Assembly (NCBI RefSeq): GCF_002288925.2 | Contig: NW_022098069.1 | Location: 79,983,608-80,047,607, forward strand | Direction: 5' to 3' | Source of the DNA: Delphinapterus leucas | Lineage: Eukaryota > Chordata > Mammalia > Artiodactyla > Monodontidae | Length of the DNA: 64,000 nt | Translations under genes and position numbers: made by a program | In this document: positions 24,063 through 36,328 of the stretch, one piece after another | Layout: each line of letters begins with the position of its first letter | Numbering within the stretch: position 1 is the first letter of the stretch | The notes under the pieces: generated by a model | Database searches by the model: none | Told to the model about the DNA's origin: nothing | What the model saw: the letters and a program-made list of their open reading frames with translations, nothing else

Positions 24063-25549
24063 TCACTTGAGGTTTTATTTATACATTACTCTATCTTCAG
24101 TAGAAGACTATGAAATGTATCAAAATGGGACAAGTAGTTGAATAATTTATATGTACAATTTCTATTTTCCTCAAGCTGTTCAGAAGGAGGTGCGTATTCA
24201 TAATCACAAGCTTTCACCTCCTATATAAAGCTAAGTGATTAAAATACCTCCTAGTCAGTGAGAGTTAGCATGAGGTAAGAGCAAAGAAATGCATTTGAAG
24301 AGACAGGTTTTAAGGTCTGGAATAAGAGACTAAATATATATGGTAATATTCATGATTCACTTTATATTTTGCTCCTATTCACAATACGTTGTATATTTGC
24401 ATATAATTTATTTCAAGCAATGATTTGAAAATAGAATGTTTTAAAATATTGGTCAGTTGTTCATTACATAATTTACCTAAATGCTGCTCTTTATTGCCAA
24501 ATTAAAGAAAAATAGCTGCTATGTCAATAAGTTACCTTATATTTTATATTGGGTTTAATATCAATACATACACAAAGCTACCCCCAGGATCTCCTGATTT
24601 TTAGTGACACCAAGAGTTCTTGAAGGAGTAAAGAAGTGTACTCTAGTCTCAGGGTACTCAGGGTTATTATTCACAGTACTGGTTATACAATATACCCTGC
24701 TTTTATGGTTTAGCTCCTTCTGTGCTTTGGAACTCTTTTTCACATCTATTTCACTATTTGTTTTCTGTCCAAGAACAGCCTGTAGTTGTTCTGCATGAGC
24801 TAAGAAGGGAATATTTTTAAACCTCCTTTGACTACCAGGAAAAGCAGAAAGAAAGCAATTTTAAAGGAAAAAAATCTGCATTTACGTGTTGCTTTAAATA
24901 CATATGAAAGACAGTTTAAGAAACTGTGCACTCAACAAAGAATAGATGATTATTTTTTCGGTGTCACTCACCAGGAAAACTCAGTATTCATTTCTGTGTC
25001 CAGTCTTTCTGAGAACCAGGTGAGTATCTACAAAGTAGCCAAAATGATGTGTACCATCTTCTAAGGGATTATTTTAATTTAGGAATTTAGAAATATTTCA
25101 AGTTACTTGAAGTGAAGAAATGGACATAAATTATAAACAATAAAATTTACCAGTTATTAAGCATAATGTATCATGAATTGTAGTTTGTGGGTCTTGTGTT
25201 AACTATCATTCTTGAAAGCTTCAACTAAGACTAAAATATTCGACAGTTTGGTTCTGCATAACTTTATGTGTTTGACTGTATTGCAGATGTTGCTTATACT
25301 ATCCTGGGAGCCAGTATTGAATTTTGACTATCTATAAGAAGTTAGCACTGTGCATGATCTTACTAAGGCAGACTTCTACCATACACCAGCTTAAAAGCTA
25401 ATCTAGGTCCTATTATTTCATTTGTGAAGAATATTGTCTATTTGGGAATGAATGGGGAATGGTGAAGAGTATTATCAAAAGAAATGTGTATGGTGTGAGA
25501 TACCATAAAGATCCATAACCTCAGAAAATCTTCTTTCTGAGGTATTTTC

Positions 25550-26540
25550 CTCTGTCCTTCTATCAACCAACTGCCATAACAAATACCACAAAATGGGTGA
25601 CTAGACACAAATTTGGGGGGTACACTTTAGTCCACCCTCTGTTCCTCCAAAATTCATATTCATTGCACATTCACAACATATTCACTTCATCCCAGCATTC
25701 TCAAGTCTTAACTCATTTCAGCACAAGCTCTCTAAGTCCAAATTCTCATCTATTCTTAACTCAAAAAGTTCCAAATTATATCACCTGAATCAAGTTCGGG
25801 TGAGAATCTGGTTATGATCCATCTGCAGTGTTTCTGCAGGCTTAACATTCTCAAGAACCATGTCAATTGCACACATATGTCAAGGGTATCCATGCCTTCA
25901 GACTCAAGGGATCTCCACAGATCCTTCCTGGGCAACTTCTTCTCTATTTCTGGCTTCAGTTGATGATTTATTGGATCCATAAGTCACATATCTAATAATC
26001 AGCAACAAATTGTCCTCCTTATCCTTGGCATTCTCTCCAGAGTATTATGTAGCATTTGTTGAGAGAAGGATAGGCTGAGAATTTCCAAAATATCAAATTC
26101 TGGTTCTGTTTTGCTTAAGAGTTTCTTCCTCAATTTATCTCTTTCTTCTCATATTTTATGAAAACAACAAAGAGAAACCAGACTACACCTTCAACATTTT
26201 GCTTGTAAATGTCCTCAGCTAAATATTCAAATTCATTGCTACCAAGCTCTGCTTTTTGCCCAACAATAATACACAATTCAGCCAATATATATATTTTTTA
26301 GCTCCTTTATAAAACAAATTGCCTTTTCTACAGTGTCAAATAATGTTTCTCCTTTCCTTCTGAGACCTCAACAGTACAGTTTATGTCCATATTTTCACCA
26401 ACAGTCTCTTCAAAGCAACCTAAACTTTTTCTATCATGAGCCTTAATATTTGCAGTCTCCACCCATTATGCAATATCAAGGAAACTTGCACGTTTCAAAA
26501 TATTTGATAAAGAAGCACCCCATTTCTAAGTACCAAAATC
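25550..26540 (-). mobile_element. MaLR retroelement internal remnant, antisense
   Basis: A short LTR end-like patch ('aactgccataacaaatacca', about 25570-25600) is followed by sequence resembling MaLR internal regions read on the complement, ending 'aagtaccaaaatctgtactt', which leads into an LTR. No retroviral protein domain is recognisable. MaLR elements are ancient non-autonomous ERVL relatives with decayed coding. Internal assignment is by general resemblance. Confidence 0.55.
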
Positions 26541-26544
26541 TGTA

Positions 26545-26960
26545 CTTGTTTTCTAGGGCTCCCATAATTGCATATCACAAGCTGGGTGTTCTGAAACAAC
26601 AAAAATCTATTCTCTCATAGTTCTGTAAGATAAAGTCTGAAATCCGGGTGTCAGAAAGACAATGCTCCCTTTGAAGATTCTAGGGAAGAATCTTTCCTTG
26701 CCTCTTCAACTTCTGGTAGCCCCAAGTGTTCTTTGGCTTGTGGTTGCATAACTCCAAACCCTGCCTACCTCCACCTTAAAATGGACTTCTCCTCTGGATG
26801 CTTGTGTCCTTTCCTCTTCTTATAAGGACACCAGTCATTTGATTTATGGTTCACCCTAAATTTAGTATGATATCTTCTCAAGATCCTTAACTAATTTTAT
26901 CTGCAAAATGCTTCTTCCAAATACAGTTACATTTTAAAGTCACAGCTGAAGTTCCAGCTG
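26545..26960 (-). mobile_element. MLT1/MaLR LTR, antisense
   Basis: Complement of an MLT1-class LTR: 'gttttctagggctcccataa' at its 3' end, 'cttataaggacaccagtcat' and 'ccttgcctcttcaacttctg' inside. The sequence fades before the usual LTR 5' edge. Solo or paired status depends on the neighbouring 25.55-26.54 kb segment. Confidence 0.85.
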
Positions 26961-27649
26961 GATGAGGGGGGGGAGGGAGAGAGAAACTAGTCAAAACACT
27001 ATGTCTTCTTTCCATAAGGTAAGCAATAGCAAATAGAGTTAAAAGCTGTTGAATTTGCGATTAAAATGCAACCTTCCCATTTTTTTCTATTTTAATCCAA
27101 CATACACAGTACTACCTTCAACACACCTGCATGGACAGATAAGTACCAAGCATCTATAGAGGGAGAGACTAGAAAGTCTCTGGAAATCCTGGCTTCTTTG
27201 GATTTGGTCTTTTCCTAATGGAGTTATTTTGAAATACTATGAGATTCATAAATATAAGACACATTCAAGTATATGTTTCTATCCGAAGTCAACCTCCTTT
27301 TTTTCCTGTTAAATACATACTTTTGTCTCTAGCCCTAATTAAAAACTTTTACTTAAAATTATTAACATTTTGAAAATATTTTCACTGAGGCTGGAAAACC
27401 TGAGGTTTATTTCAAACCAGAAAGTAGACTCAAATTTTTCAAATTATAAAATAAGCCCTTCACCACTTATAAGAAATTAAACACAAGCACAAAACACACA
27501 CACACACACACACACACTTTCTTCTAAGTTCTATAAGGAAGGTTGCCAAATATGAAACCCTCCAAGTGAATTCCAAGTGAGTGATTTACAAAAGCAGGAA
27601 TTATTTTATAATGCTGAAAAGGATGCTAGATAAGTTTGATTCCAGCCAT
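26961..27649. other. Unassigned, includes a (CA)n tract
   Basis: A G-run and GA-rich patch (about 26966-26985) follow the LTR. A (CA)n microsatellite lies at 27494-27517. Nothing else is recognised. Confidence 0.4.
27494..27517. repeat. (AC)n microsatellite
   Basis: Twelve uninterrupted AC units. Confidence 0.96.
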
Positions 27650-27790
27650 ATAGTTTATATTTGAAGACAATGAAGACAAAGATATTGAATTTCCCAAAAT
27701 CACACAGCTAATTAGTGATGAGGCTGGAATTTTAAGTATTTGGTTTTATAGACTAAGTCTGCTGACTTCTCTCACTTGCAGAACAAGCCC
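27650..27790 (-). repeat. MIR SINE, antisense
   Basis: 'aaaatcacacagctaattag' and 'tgatgaggctggaatttt' are the inverted MIR core ('aaggtcacacagctag ... gagccgggattc'). Confidence 0.82.
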
Positions 27791-28115
27791 TTTGCTTGCT
27801 ACTGATAGTGTCTCATAAAAATGACAAGCACTTTACCTTTCTCTGCTTCTCTGAAATGTTCATGCTGAGTCCTGTGATTCATATGCTGATCTGCCTTTCT
27901 CCCTGAAAGTCTCACCAGCATGGTGAGGGGCCTGCACAGCGTGAGTTGATGCTGAGGTTCAGAATGTTTAACCAGACTCATCTATAAAAGATATTAGATA
28001 AGAACAATCAACTCATTTCTTTATGAAGGAAAACCAAACCATTATTTCTATGTCCAATATTATGGGACTATCTAATTATATACAAGAAGGGTAGCAGTGT
28101 TAATAATGTCTGTTT

Positions 28116-28469
28116 GGGTTTTTTTAACTTTTTATGTTGGAGTATAGTTGATTAACAATGTTGTGTTAGTTTCAGGTGTAGAACAAAGTGATTCAATTAT
28201 ACATATACATGTAACTACTCTTTTTCAAATCCTTTTCCAAGTTAGGTTGTTACATAATATTGAGCAGAGTTCCCTGTGCTATACAGTAGGTCCTTGTTGG
28301 TTGTCTATTTTAAATATATCAGTGTGTACATGTCAATCCCAAACTCCCTAACTATCCCTCCCCCCAACCATTCCCCCGGTAGCCATAAGTTTGTTCTCTA
28401 TATCTGTGAGTCTGTTTCTGTTTTGTAAATAAGTTCATTTGTATCTTTTTTTTTATGGAAGCAACCTAT
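28116..28469 (-). mobile_element. L1 3' end, antisense, 13-bp TSD
   Basis: Complement of the artiodactyl-type L1 tail ('gagtatagttgattaacaat', then 'gctatacagtaggtccttg', then 'gtctgtttctgttttgtaaa'). A perfect TSD 'ataatgtctgttt' occurs at 28103-28115 and 28470-28482. It is 5'-truncated to 354 bp and has no coding part. Confidence 0.95.
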
Positions 28470-28482
28470 ATAATGTCTGTTT

Positions 28483-28560
28483 TAATACACTCTTTTAAGG
28501 ATCAAATGAGTCAACATAGTGAAAATGCCTGACACACAGTAGGACATCGGTGAATCTTCA
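28483..28560 (+). repeat. MIR 3' end
   Basis: 'ggatcaaatgagtcaacata', then 'aaaatgcctgacacacagta', matches the MIR 3' portion. The L1 tail at 28116-28469 inserted just upstream. Confidence 0.7.
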
Positions 28561-28789
28561 TGTCCTACTTCATGTCTGAAATAAGAGACATTGAGTCTAA
28601 GAGATATCAGGATAAACATAATCTAAGAGGTCGGAACTATTGACAGTATTTAGATAAAAGAGAAATCCAAGACTTATAACATTGACACTTGCTCAAATGT
28701 GTTCTTTTTGTTGCATAGGGTGGATTAGTAATTTGATAGTCACTGAATTTTAGAGGTGGAATGAACCTTAGTGTGTCCTAAATCTGAAT

Positions 28790-29035
28790 CAGGTCTTCTC
28801 AGCCTTGGCACTATTGACATTTTCATCCAGATCGTTTTTGTTGCCCTTGTGGGGGGAGGGGTGCAGGTGGGGGTGTGTGTGTGTGTGTGTCCTGTACGCT
28901 GTAGGTGTTTAGCAGCATTCCTGGTCTCTACTCACTAGATGGCAGTAGCACTTCCAAGCCCCAACCTGTGATAACCAAAACACATGGCCAAATGTGTGCT
29001 CTTGGGGGCAAAACTACCCCCAGTTGAGAACCACG
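28790..29035 (+). mobile_element. MER20, hAT-Charlie DNA transposon remnant
   Basis: The whole element is colinear. It has a 5' end 'cttctcagccttggcactat', an inner 'gtttagcagcattcctggtc' and 'actagatggcagtagcactt', and a 3' end 'cccccagttgagaaccac'. A (GT)n run at 28873-28890 expands the middle. MER20 is non-coding. In primates some copies act as enhancers, but that is not shown here. Confidence 0.92.
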
Positions 29036-29139
29036 TCTGGACTATCATTTTATTTATGAGAATCAGAAATATCAAGAATTTGGCTGGTGTCCTCTAAAAA
29101 GGCTATGAACTACAGTGAACTGGAGAAGAAATTACAATG

Positions 29140-29310
29140 ACCTAGGGAATCATGTGGATTTAGTTTGGGTTTTTCCTCTACTTCTTACTTTAAGTGTGAC
29201 TTGGAATAAGTCACTTATCTGCCATTGTCTCAGTTCTCTCATTTAAAATAGGAAAACATAGTTCACCTGCATTCATCATTGGATTCTGAGTGGATAAAAT
29301 AGGATAGTGT
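29140..29310 (+). repeat. MIR SINE
   Basis: 'gtgtgacttggaataagtca', then 'ctgccattgtctcagttctc', follows the MIR core order ('gtgaccttgggcaagtcac ... cctcagtttcctc'). Confidence 0.78.
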
Positions 29311-29494
29311 TTTTAAAGGTTTGGAGGCAACCCATCTTCACACACAGATGCCTGTGCACACAGATACACTTGTGTATTATTATCATCAATAATCTCAGTC
29401 AGGAGCCAGATTTTAAACCCAGTTCCCTTTATACATAATTTGATCCACTGAAGCAACACTGAGAGCTTCCTATAAAGCCATGTTATCAAGATAT

Positions 29495-29630
29495 GTTTCA
29501 GCCACCAGCTACCTAAGAATAACCTGGCAATGCTTGCTAAAATGCAGATACTCAGGCCCATTCCCAGTTAATTTAATTTAAAAGTTTGGAGTAGATCTTT
29601 GACAATTCATGGCTAAAGGATCAACTTAGA
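29495..29630 (+). mobile_element. MER5-type hAT DNA transposon remnant
   Basis: 'cttgctaaaatgcagatact' followed by 'caggcccattcccagttaat' corresponds to the MER5A/B body. The ends are diverged, and subfamily is not resolved. Confidence 0.7.
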
Positions 29631-29789
29631 TGATGGTGCTGTTCCCTATTATTTTGGAATCATTGACATGCTAGTCGTTTTCAGATGCTTCCAAAATAAC
29701 TTCTGTGATTTTCAAGTGTTATACTTCCTCAACTCATGATTTCCCCTAGCATCTTTTATTTGCCAAAAGATCTTATTGATATACAATTT

Positions 29790-30260
29790 TCACTGTCACT
29801 CCCCTACTAAATTTCTTCAAAGAGCCTCCTCCTCTGTAGTATAAAATGCAAACACGCTGTCATGATACAATATTCTTGTATGATCTGTTCCTTTTTCTAC
29901 TGATCAACCACGTCTCCTGTATCTTTTTTCTTCTTCATGTCCCTCTCACTGCCTGACATCATCCTGCCTTTCATAGATCACCCTTCCTGAAATACATACC
30001 CCAGAAGTCACACTTGAGGCTCCTAAAATAATAAACTTTCTGTAACTCTCAAACACAGGTGATTCTCACAAATGCTGTGCTTAGCAAATGATTGTCCTCT
30101 ACTGCCCACGACATAAAATCCTGTCCATTTTTCTCATCTCATATGAAGCTCTCTACAGCTAGATGCCCTTATCTGACTTCCAGAGTGATCCCTACACACA
30201 TTCCCCAATATTCCTGCTCTTTCAAAATCCATCCAGTATTGGTAGTATTGTAGCATAATG
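29790..30260 (+). repeat. L2 LINE fragment, sense, diverged
   Basis: The pyrimidine-rich text ('tttcttcaaagagcctcctc', then 'gtataaaatgcaaacac', then 'tgatctgttcctttttctac') follows the L2 ORF 3' region order. Patches after 30040 are less certain. No open frame remains. Confidence 0.55.
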
Positions 30261-30349
30261 AGTGTGTGTGTGTCCATGGACCATAGGATCACAGTGTTCA
30301 CTGATGCCAGAAACGTACATCTCCATTCAATTATTTTGTATATAACCCC

Positions 30350-30405
30350 ACAATTGACACACAGTGAAGATTCAGTAAATATTTGTTGGAAGAATGAATG
30401 GTGCT
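30350..30405 (+). repeat. MIR or L2 3' tail
   Basis: 'attcagtaaatatttgttgg' and 'aagaatgaatgg' are the shared MIR/L2 tail motif. Confidence 0.6.
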
Positions 30406-31530
30406 GTGATTAATACAAATAAAATTGAGATAAAATCATAGCCCAAAAAACGTACAAAGTAGTGAATGAGATGATTATACCCGTAGATAAATATGAAATA
30501 GAATGTAATGAGTACTCCACCATCTTAATGGTATATATAAAATACTGTGGGAGCATAGAAACAGGACAGATAACCTTTATTCATCTCTGTTTCCAACTAG
30601 ATTCAAAAGAGTTCTTTTGTGAAGTGATTGATTGTAATATCTCATTAATCCATGGATAGCTCCTTTCTGAAGAGAACATGGTACAAATCAACTGTCATTA
30701 TAATATATTTTAAAACACTGATATCAGGATTATCTCAGCCACAGAAATGGCTATTTCCAAAAAGAGTTATTTTTCCCTACTCCTCTCACCACTGATGTTT
30801 ACTTTATATTGTGATAATATTACGTCTCCTTGGTGTAATGGTCTGCATTTTTCTTATTCCAATCTTTAGGCTCTCCTACCTGACTACCGCATAATCACAC
30901 CAGAACTAATCTCACATTTCCCCTAAAGGAGAGGCACTGTATAAATCTGATTTTCTTCTGAGGCCCATGCAACTTTTAATTAACAAGATTTACTTACCAC
31001 TGACTCTCTGTTGAACAATGAGTGGATATAAAAGTAATTAAAGAGACAACTTTTGAACAATTTGAGTATATACTTATGCACAAGTGATTCAAAGAAAGAA
31101 AATTACCTCCAGACTGATATGGTTAATTCCCTCATTCTCTCTAATTTGGATATGTTTTTGATTCTTATGGAAATTTCCTTTTTCTGTTCCTTATTCGATC
31201 GAACCAACCATTTCCAATGCAATCCTAATGCCTTCTCTTCATCTCATATCAAATAAATGTCATGTTCTAACATGAGATTGAATGCTACAGAAATAAATAT
31301 GTGCTCATATTTACTCAGCATAAATAAATGGGAAACACATTAATTTATTTAAATAAGCTACATTATAATTTCATTTTATATATTCACCTAGCAGACTTTT
31401 TTATTTTCCTTAATTGGGTGATATGCTTTGTTAAAGATGAATCATTCAAAGAATAAATAATTCATTTATCAGAAAGTTACACGTGACTCTTTTCAGATAT
31501 TCCCAAGCAAGATAAATCTCTCAAAAATCT
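30406..31530. other. Nothing recognised
   Basis: AT-rich sequence with two 65-67-codon frames (30462-30659 and 31053-31256) that carry no domain. No repeats identified. Confidence 0.35.
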
Positions 31531-31541
31531 AAAGTAGGAAA

Positions 31542-31864
31542 TTAGGGACTTCCCTGGTGGTGCAGTGGTTAAGAATCTACCTGCCAATGCAGGAGACACG
31601 GGTTTGAGACCTGGTCCAGGAAGATCCCATGTGCTGCGGAGCAATTAAGCCCATGCACCACAACTGCTGAGCCTGCGTGCCACAACTACTGAAGACTGAG
31701 CACCTAGAGCATGTGCTCTGCAACAAGAGAAGCCACCACAATGAGAAGCCCGCGCACTGCCACGAGTAGTAGCTCCCACTTGCCACAGCTAGAGATAGGC
31801 CGTGTGCAGCAACAAAGACCCAACATAGCCTAAATAAATAAATAAATTTATAAACATAAATAAT
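31542..31864 (+). mobile_element. Older, longer CHR-type SINE with (AAATA)n tail
   Basis: Head 'gggacttccctggtggtgca', B-box-like 'cgggtttgagacctg', CHR core 'ggaagatcccatgtgctgcg', then a longer body with repeated 'gccacaactactga'-type text and an AAATA tail. An 11-bp TSD 'aaagtaggaaa' lies at 31531-31541 and 31865-31875. It differs from the short 205-220-bp copies and is probably an older subfamily. Confidence 0.93.
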
Positions 31865-31875
31865 AAAGTAGGAAA

Positions 31876-32580
31876 ATAGTAGACATTTTGTTTCTGGTTG
31901 ATATATAAAAAGAGAAAAACATCATCTTATTATATTTAATGTATTTATTGAGAAGCAACAAGGAACATTTGATTTTACAGAAAGTACCTTCAAGTGCTTG
32001 CTTAGAACTTTTTTTTTTTTTTTTAATCAAAGATGCTGGTCAATACTTTATAGCTTTTCTGAGCTTATGCATTCTGATCAAACTTTGGAATATAAAAGAT
32101 TAAACTTCTCAGCTAATTACATGCTTGAAGGCACATTAACAATGCAAGTGTCAATGCTCTGTTAAAAATTCATTCTGCATTTTTAACACAGTCCTGATAG
32201 CAAAACTTTGAAGGCAAGAAAGTGGAAAGAGTTCTATTCTTATTTTAAAAGATAGCCTAGGAAACTTGAGAAACTGGAACTTCATTATTTCATATTATTG
32301 AAAATATCAGAGGTAGTATGAAATCAAAATGAATTTTTACATACTTAAAAATTTCATGGATCATTGAACTTTAGCAAGAGGACCTTAAGAATCTTTTGGA
32401 CCCACCTTTTCATTTCACTACTGAGATTATTAAAGCATAAAAAGATTTTGACTTGTACAAAAGTAGAGATAGGTCTAATCCTCAGAACTATAAACTCTTA
32501 AACCAGCATGCTTTCTGCAGTATCATTGCCTCTTAAAACTGCAGAACCTATTTTATAAAATGTTTGAAATATGTGCTGTC
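31876..32580. other. Nothing recognised
   Basis: A T-run at about 32009-32024 is present. No repeat family or gene is recognised. Confidence 0.35.
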
Positions 32581-32985
32581 TGTTATGGACTGAGTTTTGT
32601 CCCTTCCAAAACTGTGTTGAAGCCCTAACCCCCTGTACCTCAGAATCTGACTGTATTTGGAGACAAAGCATTTAAACAGGTGATTACGTTAAAATGAGGC
32701 CTTTAGGGTAGAACCTAATCCAAACTCACTGGTGTCCTTATAAAAAGAGGAAATTTGGACACAAAGGGATACCAGGACTGCATGCACACAGAGGAAAGAC
32801 CTTGTGAAGGCACAGGAGACAGTGGCCATCTGCAAGCCAAGGAAAGCAGCCTCAGAAGAAACCAAACCTGCTGACCTCTTGATCTTGGACTTCCCAGCCT
32901 CTAGAACTGTGAGGAAATACATTTCTGTTGTTTAAGCCACCCAGCCTGTAGTACTTTGTTGTGTTAGCCCTAGCAAACTAATTCA
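32581..32985 (+). mobile_element. MLT1-type MaLR LTR, sense, nearly complete
   Basis: It starts TGTTATGGACTGAG, runs through 'tgtacctcagaatctgactg', 'ggtgtccttataaaaagagg' and 'cttgatcttggacttcccag', and ends 'gccctagcaaactaattca'. A TATA-like 'ttataaaaag' lies near 32738. Flanking 5-mers (ctgtc and ctgct) are only partly alike, so the TSD has decayed. It is an apparent solo LTR, since no internal region is adjacent. Confidence 0.93.
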
Positions 32986-33479
32986 CTGCTAAATTGTGTA
33001 AAACACAATGTACCTCTTGTGATAGAATTCCAGATACTAATTTTTAAAGTTTAACCTCTCTATGGAACTCTGAGTGTGTTTCAAAACATTCAATCTGATG
33101 AGAAAAGATTTTACTGTCTTAGATTAGGGGAAGTAATTTCCAGTTTACATTGAAGAATTCTTTCCATGAAACCAAAAATATAAAACTGAATTGGGTGTGT
33201 GGGACAGATCAGATAAAACTTGAAAATTACAAACAGAGTTGCATATGTCTCATAATTGACTACACGACAAAAGTGGAAATTATTATGAAGATCAAAATGA
33301 TAAACTGAATTCTACCTATTTGAGATTCTAAAAATATCAAAAATAATGTTGTTTATCCAATTTTAAGTTAGAACCACTAATGTGTATTTCTAATTTTCAT
33401 ATTGACATGGTATGGACAGAATATTAACTAACCTTCAAACTTTTTAAAATAAAAATTCTTAAAGAATATAGAAATTTTA
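32986..33479. other. Nothing recognised
   Basis: AT-rich, with no identified repeat or gene. Confidence 0.35.
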
Positions 33480-33875
33480 TTTTTATGAAATTGTGATAGG
33501 AGCTAATATAGTGAAAAGAAATTTTGGCTTAAAGGCAGAAACCTAGAATTATATTAGCCCATAATTAGTAGTATGACCATGAGTACATGGCTTCCTTTTT
33601 CTGAGCCTCAATTGCCATATATCTAAAAAAAAGGATTATTCTTTTTTTTTTTTTGAGGATTTTTTTGATGTGGACCATTTTTAAAGTCTTTATTGCATTT
33701 GTTACATTACTGCTTCTGTTTTATGTTTTGGTTTTTGGCCGAGAGGCATGTGGGATCTTAGCTCCCCGACCAGGGATCGAACCCACACCTCCTGCATTGG
33801 AAGGCGAAGTCTTAACCACTGGACTGCTGGGGACGTCCCAAAAAAGGATTAGTCTAAACAATCTCAATATTTATT
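33480..33875 (+). repeat. MIR SINE split by a CHR SINE
   Basis: 'agtagtatgaccatgagtac' and 'ttctgagcctcaattgccat' are the diverged MIR core. The sequence is broken at 33639 by the SINE and resumes at 33852. Confidence 0.7.
33639..33839 (-). mobile_element. CHR-1-like SINE, antisense, 12-bp TSD
   Basis: A T-run and the complement of the tail ('aaagtctttattgcatttgt') are followed by 'tgggatcttagctccccgac', 'cagggatcgaacccacacct' and 'cttaaccactggactgctgg'. This is the tRNA-related head in inverted orientation, with B box complement 'gggatcgaaccc'. The TSD 'aaaaaaggatta' is perfect at 33627-33638 and 33840-33851. The body differs from the short CHR copies. Confidence 0.93.
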
Positions 33876-34569
33876 TTTTTGTCCAAAAATTCATTCTGTG
33901 CTGAAAATAATAGCTTTATTAGAAAAGCTGATATTTCTAACTAGTTGAATATAAAAGTATCTATTAGTCCACCTTGGGAAAAAAAGAGTCTTTAAAAAAA
34001 AAAAGTAAACCTTTTTAAGTTCTGTACTCTATAATCTTCTTATGAATCAGAAAGAGGAAGAGTGAGAAACTGGCAGATGTTTAATTCTTTAAGACCTTTG
34101 CACCCAATAATTCTCTCAAGGCATTTCCCAGGCTTTGCTGTGACAGCCAAAGTGCACCTCAATGCTGTCTAATCAGACTGCTGTGCACCAAACTGAGAAG
34201 TGGATTTTGTACCTTCTTTTCCCCCCTACGGTTTCCTACAGATGGGGCAGAGCAAGTGAGGGCAGAATTAAAACAGTTGCTGTAGAAAATCAGAGAGATA
34301 AAACAAAAAACAAATGTTTTCTTAAGCAGTTGCTCTTTATGCACTTAACTAACCCAACTGAAATCTTACCTGGTCAAAATACTCCTAGTCATAAAGAGCT
34401 GTTGATACAGCACAGAGGGGGTGAAGGAGAGCATAACTGATTCTGAGTGGACATAATTTGAAATGATAAGAAATTTGGCCTAAGAGGTAGGAGCTATGTC
34501 TTGACTTTGCAAGTAGTTTATTAACGATGAGCCCTCAAATCAATAGGAGCCACAATTTAATATGTGTAA
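33876..34569. other. Nothing recognised
   Basis: A 92-codon plus-strand frame (34162-34440) and an overlapping minus-strand one have no recognisable domain. Both strands being open argues against coding. Confidence 0.35.
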
Positions 34570-34800
34570 AATAAGTAGTTCATTCAATTATTCAATAAAC
34601 ATTTGTTGAAGACACAGAGATGCCACACACTTGTGCTAGTGTCCTAATATTAGAAAAACGAAAGAAAGCTGCAATTCAATAATGGAGTCTGGGAAGTAAA
34701 ATTATAAATGCAACCCCTGGGAAGGACTGTTATGACAGAGGTATGCATGCTGTTCTGTGGACATAAGTGAGGAGTATCTAACCCAGCCTGGAGGAAAATG
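34570..34800 (-). repeat. L2 LINE 3' end, antisense
   Basis: 'ttattcaataaacatttgtt' at the start is the L2 tail complement. 'gggaaggactgttatgacag' downstream fits the adjacent L2 region loosely. Confidence 0.6.
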
Positions 34801-36309
34801 ATATTGCAAGCTTGCAGTATCACTGGCTTTTGTGCTGAGTCTAGAAGTATCAGCGTGGCCTATCTATGCAGAAAGGTTAAGGGAAAGCAGATTAGTGTAC
34901 ACAAAAGGATTGAATAGAAGAATAACTGCCAGGAAAGACTGAGCATGATGCTGGCTTAATATTTGTGTCCTCTAAGTTTCCATCCAAATCTATGCTATTT
35001 TCACCATTTCCTAACATGTATTTAAAACAAACAAGAAATGCAGAAATCTGTAGTCCACAGATGCCTGGATAAAAGAAAGGAGTGAAGATATTATAAAAAG
35101 GTCTTCCCCGCCCACATGTCTAGAAAAAATTCATTTCTGGCACTGGGCCCTTCCAAGGGGGAGTACCCAGACTGTACTAAATCTTATTCTTTCCTATTCT
35201 ATGTTCTCTGTTTACCTCCAAACACCATAAAATATGTTTTAAATGTTCTGGTGAGATAAAAATGTAAATAAATGCTCCCAGTTTTCATTGATGTTCTAGA
35301 AACCCTCTTCCTACCCCATGCTGTAGATGCCATGATATTCTCGACCCTGCTTGCTTCAATTTTCCCATTTTCATACCAGATGTGACCAGTTCACCCTCTG
35401 CGTAAGAGCGCAAAGACTATAGAATTCTCCAGTGCTGTGGAGGGTAGTATTTTGGCTATGCAGTGAGTGAAGCATTCAATTTAAGTCACTACATTCTCTT
35501 TAAGGAATAAATGTCAACAGCTCGAGGAAAAGAGCTTCTTCGAAAGCAATGGAAATTCCAGCGGAGCATATGTGGGACACAAAACTAGTGCTGCTTCAGC
35601 CCTGTTTGTTTTTGCCACCACTTACGACTTTACAAGAAAAATTCTGAGCTTGGAGACTATACCTACCCCTACTAGTATAGAGTCTATATTGTTTGTTAAA
35701 AATGAAGAAAAGTATTACTGGACAGTTCTCCAGCTGAGGCAACGTATTTTAACAAGGCATCTAACTTGGGGTAACTGGAGAGAAGTTGTCCTGTTCAGAT
35801 TCTCAGCAGGAGGATTGAACAGATAGATGGTGGAGATTTTTCTTGCCTGTGTTTGTGCATTAGGTCATCTAAACAAATGCTTATTTCAAAGGAAAGAGAA
35901 AGATCAATGGAAAATCTAATGGATGTGGGAAAAGAGTACCCTCTCTTTCTCTGTAGTGTATGTGTGATGGGAGTGGGGAAAGCGGGGAGAGCTGGGTAAA
36001 TTATTAGCCAACTATCTTCCTCCCCAACTTATTGTATATCCAGGTAACCTTATAAAAGAGTCCTCTGAAATCTAAACCCTAAGTTACGTTTCAATTCAAA
36101 TTGCTGTAAGAGTACTCATGCTTGATTTTGTAATAAGCATTTTAAACAGTTTCCATGTAATGCTATTATTTTTCTTCTGTATAGTATAAAATTCTAAAAT
36201 TGTCTTTTATCATTAATTTCATTTACATATTTGGCCACATTGGTTGTTATATGATGAACATCTAGTAAGTACATAATTTTGATGTCACAAGTAAACGAAT
36301 ACTATTTTT
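34801..36309. other. Repeat-poor stretch with an 84-codon frame
   Basis: A frame at 35572-35826 (+) is open for 84 codons in sequence I cannot assign to any repeat, with more balanced base composition than its surroundings. No domain is recognised, and no splice sites are supported. It could be chance, a pseudogene piece or part of an unrecognised exon. Confidence 0.3.
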
Positions 36310-36328
36310 CCTTAAATAGTATTTATAG

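Larger units (their letters stand above)
22500..25549. other. Repeat-poor interval with short tandem repeats
   Basis: Contains a TATATG/TACATA-rich tract at about 23509-23610 and a TCTA-type tract at about 24003-24062. Frames of 60-78 codons (24561-25064) show no domain. Nothing else is recognised. Confidence 0.35.
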
